Shown in pieces: positions 1 through 9,279 of a DNA stretch of 64,000 nt. This DNA comes from JAEUMY01 sp033764435 (lineage in GTDB: Bacteria > Pseudomonadota > Gammaproteobacteria > Burkholderiales > Usitatibacteraceae). Under the pieces are notes generated by a model that was not told where the DNA came from, did no database searches, and was given only the letters and a program-made list of their open reading frames with translations. The stretch lies in the NCBI GenBank assembly GCA_033764435.1, contig JANRIX010000054.1, positions 186,001 through 250,000 of the forward strand, read 5' to 3'. Made by a program: the position numbers and the translations under genes. Position 1 is the first letter of the stretch. Every line of letters begins with the position of its first letter.

Positions 1-87
1 CGCGTGGGTCGCTCGATTCAGGCGGAAGACGGCGTTGCGCGCGCGGTGGCGATCATCGAACGCATTGCAAGCAGCAATCCCGCCTGA
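1..87 (+). CDS. C-terminal 28 residues of an unidentified protein (cut by window edge)
   Basis: An open frame enters from the left edge and stops at TGA 85-87. The visible tail contains GRSIQAEDGVARAV and ends IASSNPA. The tail loosely resembles C-termini of UGT-type glycosyltransferases, but that is only an impression and no function is assigned. It converges on the RNA ligase gene whose stop lies at the next base. Confidence 0.6.
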   Translation, partial: RVGRSIQAEDGVARAVAIIERIASSNPA

Positions 88-660
88 TCAACCCAACGCA
101 ATGCGCGCCACCTCGGTCACGCGATGGCGTGGCGACAGGTGAACGCCTTCCCCGGTGAGACTCAACAGGCTCACATGACCCAACAGTGCGCGGTACTCGC
201 CTGCCAGGTTGCTTTCGGCCATGTCCAGCGCACTGGCGAATATTTGCGGGTCGGTCGATCTTGCCAACGTCACATGCGGCAGGTAGTCCATGTCATCGCG
301 CAGGTAGGGTGCAAGGATGCCGCCATAAAGCCGGTCGTGGAGCGCAACGACGCTGCCTGCGCCGGTGCGCGCGTTCAGCAGCACGAACTCGTCCTTGAGA
401 TTGCGAATGCCGGAAAACACGACCGGCATCTGCGGCCAGCGCGCCGTGCGGCGGCGGATGTGGGCAGTGAGCTGGGTGGCGTTGAGATGCGCGGCGAACG
501 GAAAGACCAGCCAGAGGTGGGGCGCCAGCGTGGCCGCCAGCGGGTCGTGGGCATTGCGCAGGGTGGCAATGGCCTGTGCCGTCTGCGCGCTGAATTCGGG
601 AAACCAGACGATGCCCCAGCGCGGCGGTTTGACCAGCTTGCGTATGACGATGCGTTTCAT
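88..660 (-). CDS. thpR: 2'-5' RNA ligase / 2H phosphoesterase family protein
   Basis: A 190-residue protein of the LigT/ThpR two-histidine phosphoesterase superfamily, which acts on 2'-5' phosphodiester or cyclic phosphate RNA ends. Two HxT/S-type motifs are visible: HLWLVFPF in the N-terminal half and HVTLA in the C-terminal half. The length is normal for the family. I chose the ATG at 660 (MKRIVIRK); an open frame continues upstream to 909 but its residues look non-coding. The first motif departs from a strict HxTLxF, so the substrate may differ from that of E. coli ThpR. A one-mismatch relative of the window's palindrome lies at 236-247. Confidence 0.75.
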   Translation of the reverse strand: MKRIVIRKLVKPPRWGIVWFPEFSAQTAQAIATLRNAHDPLAATLAPHLWLVFPFAAHLNATQLTAHIRRRTARWPQMPVVFSGIRNLKDEFVLLNARTGAGSVVALHDRLYGGILAPYLRDDMDYLPHVTLARSTDPQIFASALDMAESNLAGEYRALLGHVSLLSLTGEGVHLSPRHRVTEVARIALG

Positions 661-754
661 GTGACGGTTACAACTTGATTGCGGCGAATGGCAGCGTGAC
701 GCGAAGGTGGCATCGGACTGTGCGCCGCAGCGGTTGCGGGCAACTGGCCTATCT

Positions 755-766
755 GCGAATATTCGC
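755..766. repeat. GCGAATATTCGC palindrome, copy 1
   Basis: Perfect copy in the 260-bp divergent gap between thpR and the MBL/cNMP gene. Confidence 0.95.
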
Positions 767-920
767 CGCATTGCCGCGATCCATCGCGCCAACCACGCCG
801 TCGATAGTACCGTCTCTGGCCGGCTGCATCCTCGGATCAAAAAAGAACGTAGAAGCAGTACACAGCACGGCGCACAGGGCCCACGACTGTACAGGGCTCC
901 TGGCCACACCCGGGGAGGGG

Positions 921-3110
921 ATGATGTCCGCCATTCGTAAAATCGCGGTGACGACCGGCATGTTCTGGGTCGAAGTGCCGGAAGCGGGTCTTCGCCTGCT
1001 CTGCGGCTGCCCGGTCGATGCGGTGAAGCATTTGCTACGCCGGGGACTCATCGTGCCGGCTGAAGTGAAGGGCGTGGCCTGCGAAACGGGTCCCAACGCG
1101 ATCCTGCTGTCCGACCTGCCCATCCAGAACGGCTGGCCCAGCAATCATGCCGAGTTTCCCCTGCTGCAGATGCTCTACAAGCAGGGCATGATCATTCCGA
1201 ATCATCCGGGCAACACCGGTGCGCGGCCGCTGCTGGTCGGCTCGAAGAGCCAGGTGCACGCGCAGATGGAGTATCTCTTCCGCGGCAACTATGGACTGTC
1301 GTCCACGGAAGAGTTGGTCGAAGCTGGCGTGCCCACCTACATGGCGGCCGAGCTCATGCGCATGAAGCTTGCTTTCGCCTTTGGCCGCATCATGCCGACC
1401 GAAGAGCTCTGCCGCCCGGTGTATGTGGAGCGCGAGCCGCATGAGATTCTCAACGGCGTGACCATCCGCCGTCTGCGCACCAATGTGTTCGAACTGGCCT
1501 ACAAGGATGAGTCCATCGAGATCGATCTCAATCTCGCGCCGGACCAGTCATTCGAGTGCCCGTACACGCTGGACAATCATTTTCTCAAACGCGATTACTT
1601 CGCCATTGTCCATACCGGCGATGGCGACGGCTGGGACCTGAACCGGCCGCCGATGGGCAGCATCGTGCTCTTTCAGGGCCGGGTGTATCTGGTCGATGCC
1701 GGGCCCAACATTGAATACGCGCTGACCGCGCTTGGCATTGGCGTGAACGAGATCGATGGCATTTTCCACAGCCACGGTCACGATGATCACCTCGCCGGCC
1801 TCACGGCACTCATCCGTGGTGATCGGCGCATCGCCTACTACGCCGTGCCCATGGTGCGCACGTCAGTGTTCAAGAAGCTGTCGAAGTTGATGCGAATCCC
1901 GGAGGCCGAGTTCTCGCAGCTCTTCGATGTACGAGATCTGTCTCTCGACCATTGGAACGACATCGAGGGTCTGGAAGTCAAGCCCATCCTGTCGCCTCAT
2001 CCGGTGGAGACCACGATTTTCCAGTTTCGCGTCATGTGGGAGGGCGGGTATCGCAGCTACGCCCACCTTGCCGACATCACTTCGGCCGATGTGCTGAAGA
2101 AGATGGTCACGGACGATCCGGAGAAGCCCGGCATCAGCCAGGCCTTGCACGACCGCACCGTGGCCGCCTATGCCGAGCCGGCCGACATCAAGAAGATCGA
2201 CATTGGTGGCGGCATGATCCATGGCGAGGCCAAGGATTTCACGTGGGACGTGTCGAAGAAACTCATCCTCGCTCACACCGCAAGAAAGCTCACCGAGCAG
2301 GAGCGCGCCATCGGCTCCGGGGCGCCGTTCGGCACGGTGGATGTGCTGATCGAGGGCGTGTCCGAGCCGCTGCGCAGCCAGGCGTTCCAGTACTTGTCCG
2401 AGTATTTCCCCGATGCGCCGTTGCATCGCATCAAGCACCTCATGAACGGCAATATCCTGTCGTTCAATCCGGAAGTGCTGCTGTACAAGACGGGTCAGCC
2501 GCTGGATGCGGTGTATCTCATCGTGAGCGGCCTTGCGGAGCTGCTGCGTCCCGGCGCGGTGTCCAGCCTCGTGTCGTCCGGCTCCATCCTGGGCGAGGCG
2601 CCGGCGCTGATGGGGTCGGTCGCCGAGGAAACCTGTCGCGCAATCTCGTTCGTGCAGGTGCTGCGCATGCATCGCGATCTGTATCTCGACTTCGTGGCCG
2701 ACCGGGTGAAGCATCAGGAACTGGTGGATTCCCAGCAGCATCTCGAATTCCTGCGCCGCAGCTGGCTGTTCGCCGACAACGTGTCGGGTGTCACGCTGCA
2801 TCGACTGCTGCGCGCGGCCGAATCGGCGCGGTTCAAGGAGGGCGAGGTCATCACGCCGCCTGCGGACGCACTGATGCTGGTGCGATCGGGGGGCGGGGTA
2901 CTGACCACGCCGTCGGACTACAGCGAGACGCTGGTGCCGGGCAACCATTTCGGCGCGGCGCAGGTGTCGGGCTTCACGGCGGCGTCCGCCAGCATCCGCT
3001 TCAGCGCCGACACCGAGGCGTGTCGTCTGCCGGTCGCGGCCATTTCGGACATTCCGGTGGTGCGCTGGAAGCTGATGGAAACCCACCGCAAGCGCTACAT
3101 CGACAACTAG
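921..3110 (+). CDS. Metallo-beta-lactamase fold protein with C-terminal cyclic-nucleotide-binding domains
   Basis: A 729-residue protein. The metal-binding signature HSHGHDDH is at residues 283-290 (HxHxDH at 285-290), following the VDAGPN strand typical of metallo-beta-lactamase hydrolases. From about residue 505 comes a cNMP-binding-like beta roll (QPLDAVYLIVSGLAELL, then GSILGEAPALMG), and a second degenerate roll may follow near 640-720. Role inferred: a nucleotide-responsive hydrolase; the substrate is unknown. The start is the ATG pair at 921 directly after a GGGGAGGGG ribosome-binding site. The end overlaps the convergent mobA by 4 bp. Confidence 0.8.
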   Translation: MMSAIRKIAVTTGMFWVEVPEAGLRLLCGCPVDAVKHLLRRGLIVPAEVKGVACETGPNAILLSDLPIQNGWPSNHAEFPLLQMLYKQGMIIPNHPGNTGARPLLVGSKSQVHAQMEYLFRGNYGLSSTEELVEAGVPTYMAAELMRMKLAFAFGRIMPTEELCRPVYVEREPHEILNGVTIRRLRTNVFELAYKDESIEIDLNLAPDQSFECPYTLDNHFLKRDYFAIVHTGDGDGWDLNRPPMGSIVLFQGRVYLVDAGPNIEYALTALGIGVNEIDGIFHSHGHDDHLAGLTALIRGDRRIAYYAVPMVRTSVFKKLSKLMRIPEAEFSQLFDVRDLSLDHWNDIEGLEVKPILSPHPVETTIFQFRVMWEGGYRSYAHLADITSADVLKKMVTDDPEKPGISQALHDRTVAAYAEPADIKKIDIGGGMIHGEAKDFTWDVSKKLILAHTARKLTEQERAIGSGAPFGTVDVLIEGVSEPLRSQAFQYLSEYFPDAPLHRIKHLMNGNILSFNPEVLLYKTGQPLDAVYLIVSGLAELLRPGAVSSLVSSGSILGEAPALMGSVAEETCRAISFVQVLRMHRDLYLDFVADRVKHQELVDSQQHLEFLRRSWLFADNVSGVTLHRLLRAAESARFKEGEVITPPADALMLVRSGGGVLTTPSDYSETLVPGNHFGAAQVSGFTAASASIRFSADTEACRLPVAAISDIPVVRWKLMETHRKRYIDN

Positions 3111-3709
3111 CCGTCGCCGCCCGTCTCCAGCGCGGCCTTTTCTTCCAGCGTGTTGATGTTGCGGAAGGCGTCTTCCTCGTCATCGAACGCCACCTCGACC
3201 AGCCGGCGGGTTTCATACCAGCGGTCGATCTTGCGCTGACCGCCCGCCAGAAACTCGCGCAGACTGGCGAGCACGTGCTTCTGCATCAGGCAGAAGACCG
3301 GATGCGCCTGGTCGCCGGTCCGGGCCACCGCGATTTCAGCATTCTCGCGAGCAAGCGCGGTCGCAAGGCGCGTCACCAGATCTGCCGGCAGGAACGGCGA
3401 GTCGCAGGGGGCCGTGACCACCAGATCGTGCTGCGCGTGCGTCAAACCGCGCTCGAACCCCGCCAGCGGGCCGACAAAGCCTTCGATTTCGTCGGCGATG
3501 ACGCGATGCCCGAACGTGGCATACGTGTCGAGGTTCTGGTTGGCATTGATGATGAGCTCGTCGACTTGGGGGCTGAGCCGTTCGATCACATGCATCACCA
3601 TCGGCTTGCCGCGAAAGGGCTGCAGGCCCTTGTCGACATGACCCATGCGCGAGCCCCTGCCGCCGGCGAGGATGACGGCAGTGATGGCGGGGCGGGCGGG
3701 CGTGTCCAT
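3107..3709 (-). CDS. mobA: Molybdenum cofactor guanylyltransferase MobA
   Basis: A 200-residue protein that transfers GMP from GTP to Mo-molybdopterin to form the guanine dinucleotide cofactor in the cytoplasm. The nucleotidyltransferase signature LAGGRGSRMG lies near the N-terminus, followed by DKGLQPFRGKPM, and the metal-binding region TAPCDSPFLP is in the middle. The length matches the family. No clear ribosome-binding site precedes the ATG at 3709; instead a GCGAATATTCGC palindrome occupies the bases just upstream. Confidence 0.9.
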   Translation of the reverse strand: MDTPARPAITAVILAGGRGSRMGHVDKGLQPFRGKPMVMHVIERLSPQVDELIINANQNLDTYATFGHRVIADEIEGFVGPLAGFERGLTHAQHDLVVTAPCDSPFLPADLVTRLATALARENAEIAVARTGDQAHPVFCLMQKHVLASLREFLAGGQRKIDRWYETRRLVEVAFDDEEDAFRNINTLEEKAALETGGDG

Positions 3710-3712
3710 GAC

Positions 3713-3724
3713 GCGAATATTCGC
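3713..3724. repeat. GCGAATATTCGC palindrome, copy 2
   Basis: Perfect copy ending three bases upstream of the mobA start codon, in the position where a Shine-Dalgarno sequence would be expected. Confidence 0.95.
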
Positions 3725-3883
3725 ATAGTCTCCCGCGGTTCTTGCGCAGCAGGTGGCCGTGGACGTACCGTTCGCGCCGCCTGACGACCACTGGCGCCGC
3801 GTGGCCCAGGGCCTGTCGCAGCGCGCGGAAATCCCGATTCGTTCAGGCTAACCTTGGCGCATCTCAGCAGACGGAGTGCATTG

Positions 3884-4804
3884 ATGCTTACCGTGGAGGG
3901 ACTGAAGAAGACTTATGGCAGCCGGACCGTCGTGGACGGTGTGTCGATGACGGTTGCCGCCGGCCGGATCGTGGGCCTGCTCGGGCCGAACGGGGCCGGC
4001 AAGACCACAACTGTGTCCATGATTTGCGGACTGACGCCAGCCGACGCTGGCGAGGTGGCCCTGAACGGCCAGCGGATCGGTGGTGATGCGAGTCCGGTCA
4101 AGTGCCGCCTCGGTCTGGTGCCGCAGGACCTCGCGCTGCACGAAGAGTTGTCCGCACGCCACAACCTGGCGCTCTTCGGTTCGCTCTACGGCGTGAACGG
4201 TGCTGCGCTCAAGTCGCGTTCGGAGGAAGTACTGGCGCTGGTTGGGCTGGCCGATCGCGCCGATGACCGGCCGGCCACGTTCAGCGGCGGCATGAAGCGC
4301 CGGCTCAACATCGCCTGTTCGCTCATGCACGATCCGGACGTGCTCATCCTGGACGAGCCGACCGTGGGGGTGGACCCGCAAAGTCGCAACGCGATCTTCG
4401 CCAATCTGGAAACGCTGCGCGATCGCGGCAAGGGCCTCATCTACACCACGCATTACATGGAAGAAGTGGAACGGCTCGCTGACGAAATCGTGATCCTGGA
4501 TCACGGCAAGGTCGTGGCCGAGGGCACGCTGGATGCCGTGAAGCGCAGGGTGCCGCAGGTCGCGTCGTTGAGTCTGCTGCCGGCGGCGCCGTTCGACGCG
4601 GCGTTTCTCGCCGACTTGCCCGGCGTGCAGGGGACCGAGTGGCGCGACGGCAGGATGGTGGTCAGTCTCGCGAGTCTGGATGCAGCCGGCTCCGTGCTGA
4701 ACCGCATCGCCGCAGCCGGACACACGGTGCTGGACATCCAGTCCGGGCGTGCCACGCTCGAAGACGTGTTTCTGGCCCTGACGGGTCGCCAGTTGCGTGA
4801 TTGA
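3884..4804 (+). CDS. ABC transporter ATP-binding protein (ABC-2 exporter type)
   Basis: A 306-residue ATPase of the drug/polysaccharide export (CcmA/NodI-like) group. Walker A GPNGAGKTT is at residues 34-42, the signature is FSGGMKRR, Walker B is LILDEPTVGVDP, and a switch histidine occurs in YTTHYMEE. The ATG at 3884 has GGAG nine bases upstream. The next gene, 35 bp downstream, encodes the matching membrane subunit, so the two probably form one exporter. The substrate cannot be read from sequence. Confidence 0.92.
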   Translation: MLTVEGLKKTYGSRTVVDGVSMTVAAGRIVGLLGPNGAGKTTTVSMICGLTPADAGEVALNGQRIGGDASPVKCRLGLVPQDLALHEELSARHNLALFGSLYGVNGAALKSRSEEVLALVGLADRADDRPATFSGGMKRRLNIACSLMHDPDVLILDEPTVGVDPQSRNAIFANLETLRDRGKGLIYTTHYMEEVERLADEIVILDHGKVVAEGTLDAVKRRVPQVASLSLLPAAPFDAAFLADLPGVQGTEWRDGRMVVSLASLDAAGSVLNRIAAAGHTVLDIQSGRATLEDVFLALTGRQLRD

Positions 4805-4839
4805 CGGTGGATCGATTGACGGATTGAAGGAGTGAAGCG

Positions 4840-6171
4840 ATGCAAGCCTTTCTCGCGCTGATCAGAAAAGATCTGGTGCTGTATTTCTCGAACAAGCGGG
4901 CACTGCTGGTCAATCTGGCAGCGCCGATTTTCATCGCAGTCTTCTTTGGCTCGCTGTTTGGTGGTGGCGACAAGAAGACGGCGCCCATTCCCATCGCCGT
5001 GATCGACCAGGACCAAAGCGAGGTGAGTCGGCGAATCGTCGCCGGCCTGCGTGCCGATGCTTCGCTCGAAGTGCGCGACCTGCCGGCCGACGCGGCCGCG
5101 GCCCAGGTGAAGGCCGGCAAGCTCAAGGTCGTGCTCACGCTGCCGAAGGACTTTGGCAAGGCGGCTGCGCGCACCTTGTTCGCGCCCGGAGACCGGCCGG
5201 TGATTGACGTCCAATTCGACCCATCGCAATCCATGGCGCTTGCCGTGGTGCGCGGTCTCTTCACGCAGCAGGTCATGCAGCATGTGACCGGTGCCCTCAT
5301 GGGCAGTACCGACAATGTGACGCAGGACCTGCTCAAGGACATGCGTGCCCAACTGGCCTCCAGCGCGGGTCTCGCGGACGGTCAGCGCCGCGACCTGCTC
5401 AACATGTTTGATGCCATCGAAAAAGTGCAAGCCGGCGTGCCCGCCGCGCCGGGCACCCAGGGTGCTGCCGATGCTGCGAGCAGCGCCGGGCAACCGGCCG
5501 CCCCGGCGCGTGGCGGACTGCGCACCCCGTTCGAACTGCGCGAAACCGCAGCCAAGGCCAATCGCGCCGCCGCCTACAACGCCTACTCGCAATCCTTTGG
5601 CGGGATGGGCGTGCAGTTCATCCTGTTCATGGCCATCGATCTCGGCATCGGTCTGCTGCTGATGCGGCGCATGGGACTGTGGAAGCGCTACCGCGCGGCG
5701 CCGCTGTCGCGGCTGCAGCTGCTGGGCGCATCACTGGCCAGCATCGCCGTCATCGCCTTCACGCTGCTCATGGTGATCTTTGGTGTGGGCATGCTGTTTT
5801 TTGGCGTGCGCGTCGAGGGCAGCCTGCCGGGATTCATCCTCGTGGTCGCCGCTTTCTCGCTGCTCACCGCCAGCCTCGGCCTGCTGTTGGCGGCCGTGGG
5901 CAGGACGCCGGAGGCCACGCGCGGCCTGGCGATCTTCGTCACCCTGATTCTGATGATGGTGGGCGGTGCCTGGGTGCCCAGTTTCGTGTTTCCCGAGTGG
6001 CTGCAGAAGGCAGCGCTCTTCATGCCCACGACCTGGGCCATCGAAGGGCTGGCGGCGATGACCTGGCGCGGGCTCGATTTCGGTGTTGCGGCGCTGCACG
6101 GCGCCGTCATGGTGGCGTTCAGCGCGGGGTTCGCCATACTGGCGCTGGTGCGCTTTCAGTGGGAGGAGTGA
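4840..6171 (+). CDS. ABC-2 family transporter permease
   Basis: A 443-residue inner-membrane subunit. One membrane helix lies near residues 22-42, followed by a roughly 200-residue extracytoplasmic domain, then five or so helices in the C-terminal 190 residues (for example GVQFILFMAIDLGIGLLLM). This is the usual ABC-2 layout of the YhiH/NatB type. The ATG at 4840 follows AAGGAG. It pairs with the ATPase gene just upstream. An Ala/Pro/Gly-rich stretch near residues 200-228 looks like a linker. Confidence 0.9.
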   Translation: MQAFLALIRKDLVLYFSNKRALLVNLAAPIFIAVFFGSLFGGGDKKTAPIPIAVIDQDQSEVSRRIVAGLRADASLEVRDLPADAAAAQVKAGKLKVVLTLPKDFGKAAARTLFAPGDRPVIDVQFDPSQSMALAVVRGLFTQQVMQHVTGALMGSTDNVTQDLLKDMRAQLASSAGLADGQRRDLLNMFDAIEKVQAGVPAAPGTQGAADAASSAGQPAAPARGGLRTPFELRETAAKANRAAAYNAYSQSFGGMGVQFILFMAIDLGIGLLLMRRMGLWKRYRAAPLSRLQLLGASLASIAVIAFTLLMVIFGVGMLFFGVRVEGSLPGFILVVAAFSLLTASLGLLLAAVGRTPEATRGLAIFVTLILMMVGGAWVPSFVFPEWLQKAALFMPTTWAIEGLAAMTWRGLDFGVAALHGAVMVAFSAGFAILALVRFQWEE

Positions 6172-6189
6172 GCGTCAGCGGACTGCGGA

Positions 6190-6954
6190 TTAGCGCGTGG
6201 CCCGCCAGGTCACCACCAGCACGTCACGCCAGGCAGGTTGCTTCGGATCGAGCGGTGTCACCGGCGTCACGCCGTGCAGGCAGCGATGATCGTCAAGCAG
6301 GGCGGCGTCGAATGGCTGGGTCAGCGTGAAGCTGTCCAGCACCGCGCCATCGGGGGAATGAATGGTGGTGGTGCCGCTCGCGATGTTCTGTCGCGTCACC
6401 ATCATCACCACCACGAAGTCCACGCCGTCGCGGTGCACGCCTTCGGGCGTGGGCTTGCCAACTTCGTCGGCGCTGGCCTGGATGCGGAACTGGTGCGCTT
6501 CAATGTGCCAGGGAACGTGGGGTTTCAGCACCGAAAACATCGCCGTGCAGGTTGCGAATATTCGCGTGAGCACGGGGCTATGCAGGACGCTGTCGGGAAT
6601 CGGTTCGAACCAGCGCGCAACGCCGCCATTGAGCCGGTTGTAGTCGGTGCTCTGGAAATGCGGCTGGTGCGGCGCCACCGTGATCTTGCCGGCCTTGTCC
6701 GCAGTCAGCGTGGCATAGCGGCGGAAGCGGTACCGGCCGCCATCGCCCATGTACTGGTCGCGTGGCATGCCCTCCCAGCTTGCGGCGAATGCCGCCCATT
6801 GCTCGTCCTCGGGCAGCCTGAGCGCTTCACGCATGGCCTCGGCGCCAACGAAGGCAAACCCCGGGTCGCGCAGGGCTTGCAGGGCAGTGAGACGGGTTTC
6901 GGCGATCACGTTGGGGGCGTCTTTCAGCAGGATTGAGGCGGGATGATAGTGCAT
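6190..6954 (-). CDS. 2OG-Fe(II) dioxygenase family protein (PF10014-like)
   Basis: A 254-residue putative non-heme iron, 2-oxoglutarate-dependent oxygenase. The iron-binding HxD is seen in GVHRDGVDF, followed by the family's VMMVTRQNI..G.TTI block; a distal histidine is in DDHRCLHGVTP and an arginine in WRDVLVVTWR. The family includes free amino-acid hydroxylases such as isoleucine dioxygenase, so an amino-acid substrate is possible but not shown. The ATG at 6954 lies 65 bp from the divergent selO start. It contains one palindrome copy, read as RIFA. Confidence 0.8.
   Translation of the reverse strand: MHYHPASILLKDAPNVIAETRLTALQALRDPGFAFVGAEAMREALRLPEDEQWAAFAASWEGMPRDQYMGDGGRYRFRRYATLTADKAGKITVAPHQPHFQSTDYNRLNGGVARWFEPIPDSVLHSPVLTRIFATCTAMFSVLKPHVPWHIEAHQFRIQASADEVGKPTPEGVHRDGVDFVVVMMVTRQNIASGTTTIHSPDGAVLDSFTLTQPFDAALLDDHRCLHGVTPVTPLDPKQPAWRDVLVVTWRATR
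6554..6565. repeat. GCGAATATTCGC palindrome, copy 3
   Basis: Perfect copy inside the dioxygenase gene, read as RIFA in its frame. Confidence 0.95.
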
Positions 6955-7019
6955 CGTGCGCCGCAAAGACTGTGGGGTTTTGCACTGTCGGCGACCGGGC
7001 CTGTGCCAAACTGCGACGC

Positions 7020-8627
7020 ATGTCATCCGCCCCACGTGCCATGTCCGCCATGCCCCACCTCGCCGACGCCACCTTCGACAACAGTTTCATCCGCGAGCTC
7101 CCCGCCGACCCGCTGGACGACAACATCCCGCGCCAGGTGCGCGGCGCAGCCTACACGCGCGTCACGCCGACGCCGGTGAAGGCGCCGACGCTGCTGGCGT
7201 GGTCGGACGAGGTCGCCGCCATGCTGGGACTGGGCGCACCGGGACAGACCGAGGCCGACATCCTCGGCGGCAACGCATTGGCCGCCGGCATGGCGCCCTA
7301 TGCTGCGCGCTATGGCGGTCATCAATTCGGCAACTGGGCCGGGCAGCTGGGCGATGGGCGCGCGATCACGCTGGGCGAACTGATCACGCCCGGGAACCAG
7401 CGCTACGAACTGCAATTGAAAGGCGCGGGCAGGACGCCGTACTCCCGCACGGCGGATGGCCGCGCCGTGCTGCGTTCATCGGTGCGCGAGTTCCTCTGCT
7501 CGGAAGCCATGCATCACCTGGGCGTGCCGACGACGCGCGCGCTGTCGCTGGTGGGCACGGGCGAGGATGTCTGGCGCGACATGTTCTACGACGGCAATCC
7601 GGCAACCGAGCCGGGTGCGGTGGTCTGTCGCGTGGCGCCCACGTTCATCCGCTTCGGCAATTTCGAGATCTACCTCGCTCACAAGGAACCGGAGATTGCG
7701 AAGCGCCTGGCGGACTGGGTTATCACGACGCACTACCCGCATCTTTCGGATTTGCAGGGTGAGGCACGCTACGCCGCCTGGTTCGAGGAGATCTGCCATC
7801 GCACCGCCATGATGGTCGCGCACTGGATGCGGGTCGGCTTCGTGCATGGCGTGATGAACACCGACAACATGTCCATCCTCGGCCTCACCATCGACTACGG
7901 TCCGTATGGCTGGTTGGAAGGCGTGGATTTCGACTGGACACCCAATACCACCGATGCGGAGGGCCGCCGCTATGCCTATGGCCGCCAGCCGGCCATCGCG
8001 CACTGGAACCTGGTGCGGCTGGCCAATGCGCTCACCCAGGTCATCGAGGATCCGGAGGCGTTGAATCAGGGATTGGCCACCTTTGAACGCACATTCGACA
8101 CGGTGGCCAAGGACATGCTCGCGGCCAAGCTGGGGCTCGTCGGTCTTTCCATGCCCGATGACGCCGCGTTTGTGACGCGCATGGCCGAAGTGCTGACGCA
8201 GGTGGAAACCGACTTCACGATCTTCTTCCGCGAGCTGGCGAAGGTTTCAGCGTCCGCCGAGCTCGACGCGAATATTCGCAATGCACCATTGCTGCCTGCG
8301 CTGTACGCCGAGCTTTCCGTGGCGCAGCACGAGGCACTCGCCGCGTGGCTGGGCGAATGGGCTGCGCGCATCCGCGCCGAAGGGCGTCCCGCTGCCGAGC
8401 GCATCGCAGCCATGAACGCGGTCAATCCGAAATACGTGCCGCGCAACTATCTCGCGCAGCAGGCCATCGATGCGCTTGCTGCGGGCGATGATTCGGTGCT
8501 GAAGCGTCTGATGCGTCTGATCCGGCTGCCCTATGACGAACAGCCGGAATTCGAGGATCTCTACGCGCGCCGCCCGGAGTGGGCGCGGCACAAGGCCGGA
8601 TGTTCGGCCTTGTCGTGCAGCTCCTGA
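7020..8627 (+). CDS. selO: Protein adenylyltransferase SelO (YdiU family)
   Basis: A 535-residue pseudokinase that transfers AMP from ATP to Ser/Thr/Tyr of target proteins. Family blocks are all present: YGGHQFGNWAGQLGDGRA, QLKGAGRTPYSR, GRAVLRSSVREFL, the metal-binding NTDNMSILGLTIDYG at 280-294, and the Cys-rich tail CSALSCSS. I chose ATG 7020, which keeps the least extra sequence; ATG 7041 or 7050 are alternatives. Its stop abuts that of the convergent DUF1993 gene. It carries one palindrome copy, read as ANIR. Confidence 0.93.
   Translation: MSSAPRAMSAMPHLADATFDNSFIRELPADPLDDNIPRQVRGAAYTRVTPTPVKAPTLLAWSDEVAAMLGLGAPGQTEADILGGNALAAGMAPYAARYGGHQFGNWAGQLGDGRAITLGELITPGNQRYELQLKGAGRTPYSRTADGRAVLRSSVREFLCSEAMHHLGVPTTRALSLVGTGEDVWRDMFYDGNPATEPGAVVCRVAPTFIRFGNFEIYLAHKEPEIAKRLADWVITTHYPHLSDLQGEARYAAWFEEICHRTAMMVAHWMRVGFVHGVMNTDNMSILGLTIDYGPYGWLEGVDFDWTPNTTDAEGRRYAYGRQPAIAHWNLVRLANALTQVIEDPEALNQGLATFERTFDTVAKDMLAAKLGLVGLSMPDDAAFVTRMAEVLTQVETDFTIFFRELAKVSASAELDANIRNAPLLPALYAELSVAQHEALAAWLGEWAARIRAEGRPAAERIAAMNAVNPKYVPRNYLAQQAIDALAAGDDSVLKRLMRLIRLPYDEQPEFEDLYARRPEWARHKAGCSALSCSS
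8268..8279. repeat. GCGAATATTCGC palindrome, copy 4
   Basis: Perfect copy inside selO, read as ANIR (codons 417-420). Confidence 0.95.
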
Positions 8628-9146
8628 TCAATCCTTGCCGAGACCGGCCCCGAGATAGTCCATCTTCCCGACTTCCACGCCGTTCTCGCGCAGGATGCAG
8701 TAAGCCGCCATGACGTGGAAGTAGAAGTTGGGAATCGCCCAGTTCACGATGTAGCGCTCACCCTTGAACTTGCGCTCGACGCCGCCCGGCATGATGACGA
8801 TGTCGCGTTCTTCCTGGCCGTCGATGTCCTTAGGCTCGAAGCTGCCGATGTAGGCCAGCGTCTTGTTGATGCGCGCCTGCAGTTCGGCGAATGAGGTCTC
8901 GTTGTCCTCGTACTTGGGGATTTCCTGGCCGCTGATGCGGGCGCAGGCACCCTTGGCCACGTCGGTGGCGATTTGCACCTGGCGGGTCAGCGCGAACATG
9001 TCGGGGTAGAGCCGCGCGTTAAGCAGCACGGACGGATCGATCTTCTTCGCCGCTGCGTGATCTTCGGCTTTGCGCAGGATGTCCTTGAGGCAGCCCAGCG
9101 TGTGTTCGAACGCGGGCACGGTGATGCGGTAGAGCGATACGGTCAT
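8628..9146 (-). CDS. DUF1993 domain-containing protein
   Basis: A 172-residue protein beginning MTVSLYRITVPAF. It is recognisable as DUF1993, a DinB-like helical-bundle family of unknown function. ATG 9146 was chosen over an upstream TTG because GGAG sits nine bases before it. It contains NWAIPNFYFHVMAAYCILR near the C-terminus, a block typical of this family. It is probably cytoplasmic. Confidence 0.8.
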   Translation of the reverse strand: MTVSLYRITVPAFEHTLGCLKDILRKAEDHAAAKKIDPSVLLNARLYPDMFALTRQVQIATDVAKGACARISGQEIPKYEDNETSFAELQARINKTLAYIGSFEPKDIDGQEERDIVIMPGGVERKFKGERYIVNWAIPNFYFHVMAAYCILRENGVEVGKMDYLGAGLGKD

Positions 9147-9279
9147 GGTTTGCAACTCCAGGGAAAGTGGCCGGGACCGAGTGTAGCAGCGTGGATGGTG
9201 GCAATGCGTGAAGACCCCGCGTTTACAGCGCGCGGCGCATTCATTACAGTCTGCCCCACCGGAGGAGGATTACAACAAT

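Noticed and set aside
3753..3851. 32-codon GTG frame between mobA and the ABC ATPase gene
   Set aside because: The residues look fairly natural (DVPFAPPDDHWRRVAQ), but no ribosome-binding site or homology is evident. It may be a remnant of a longer gene; not supported.
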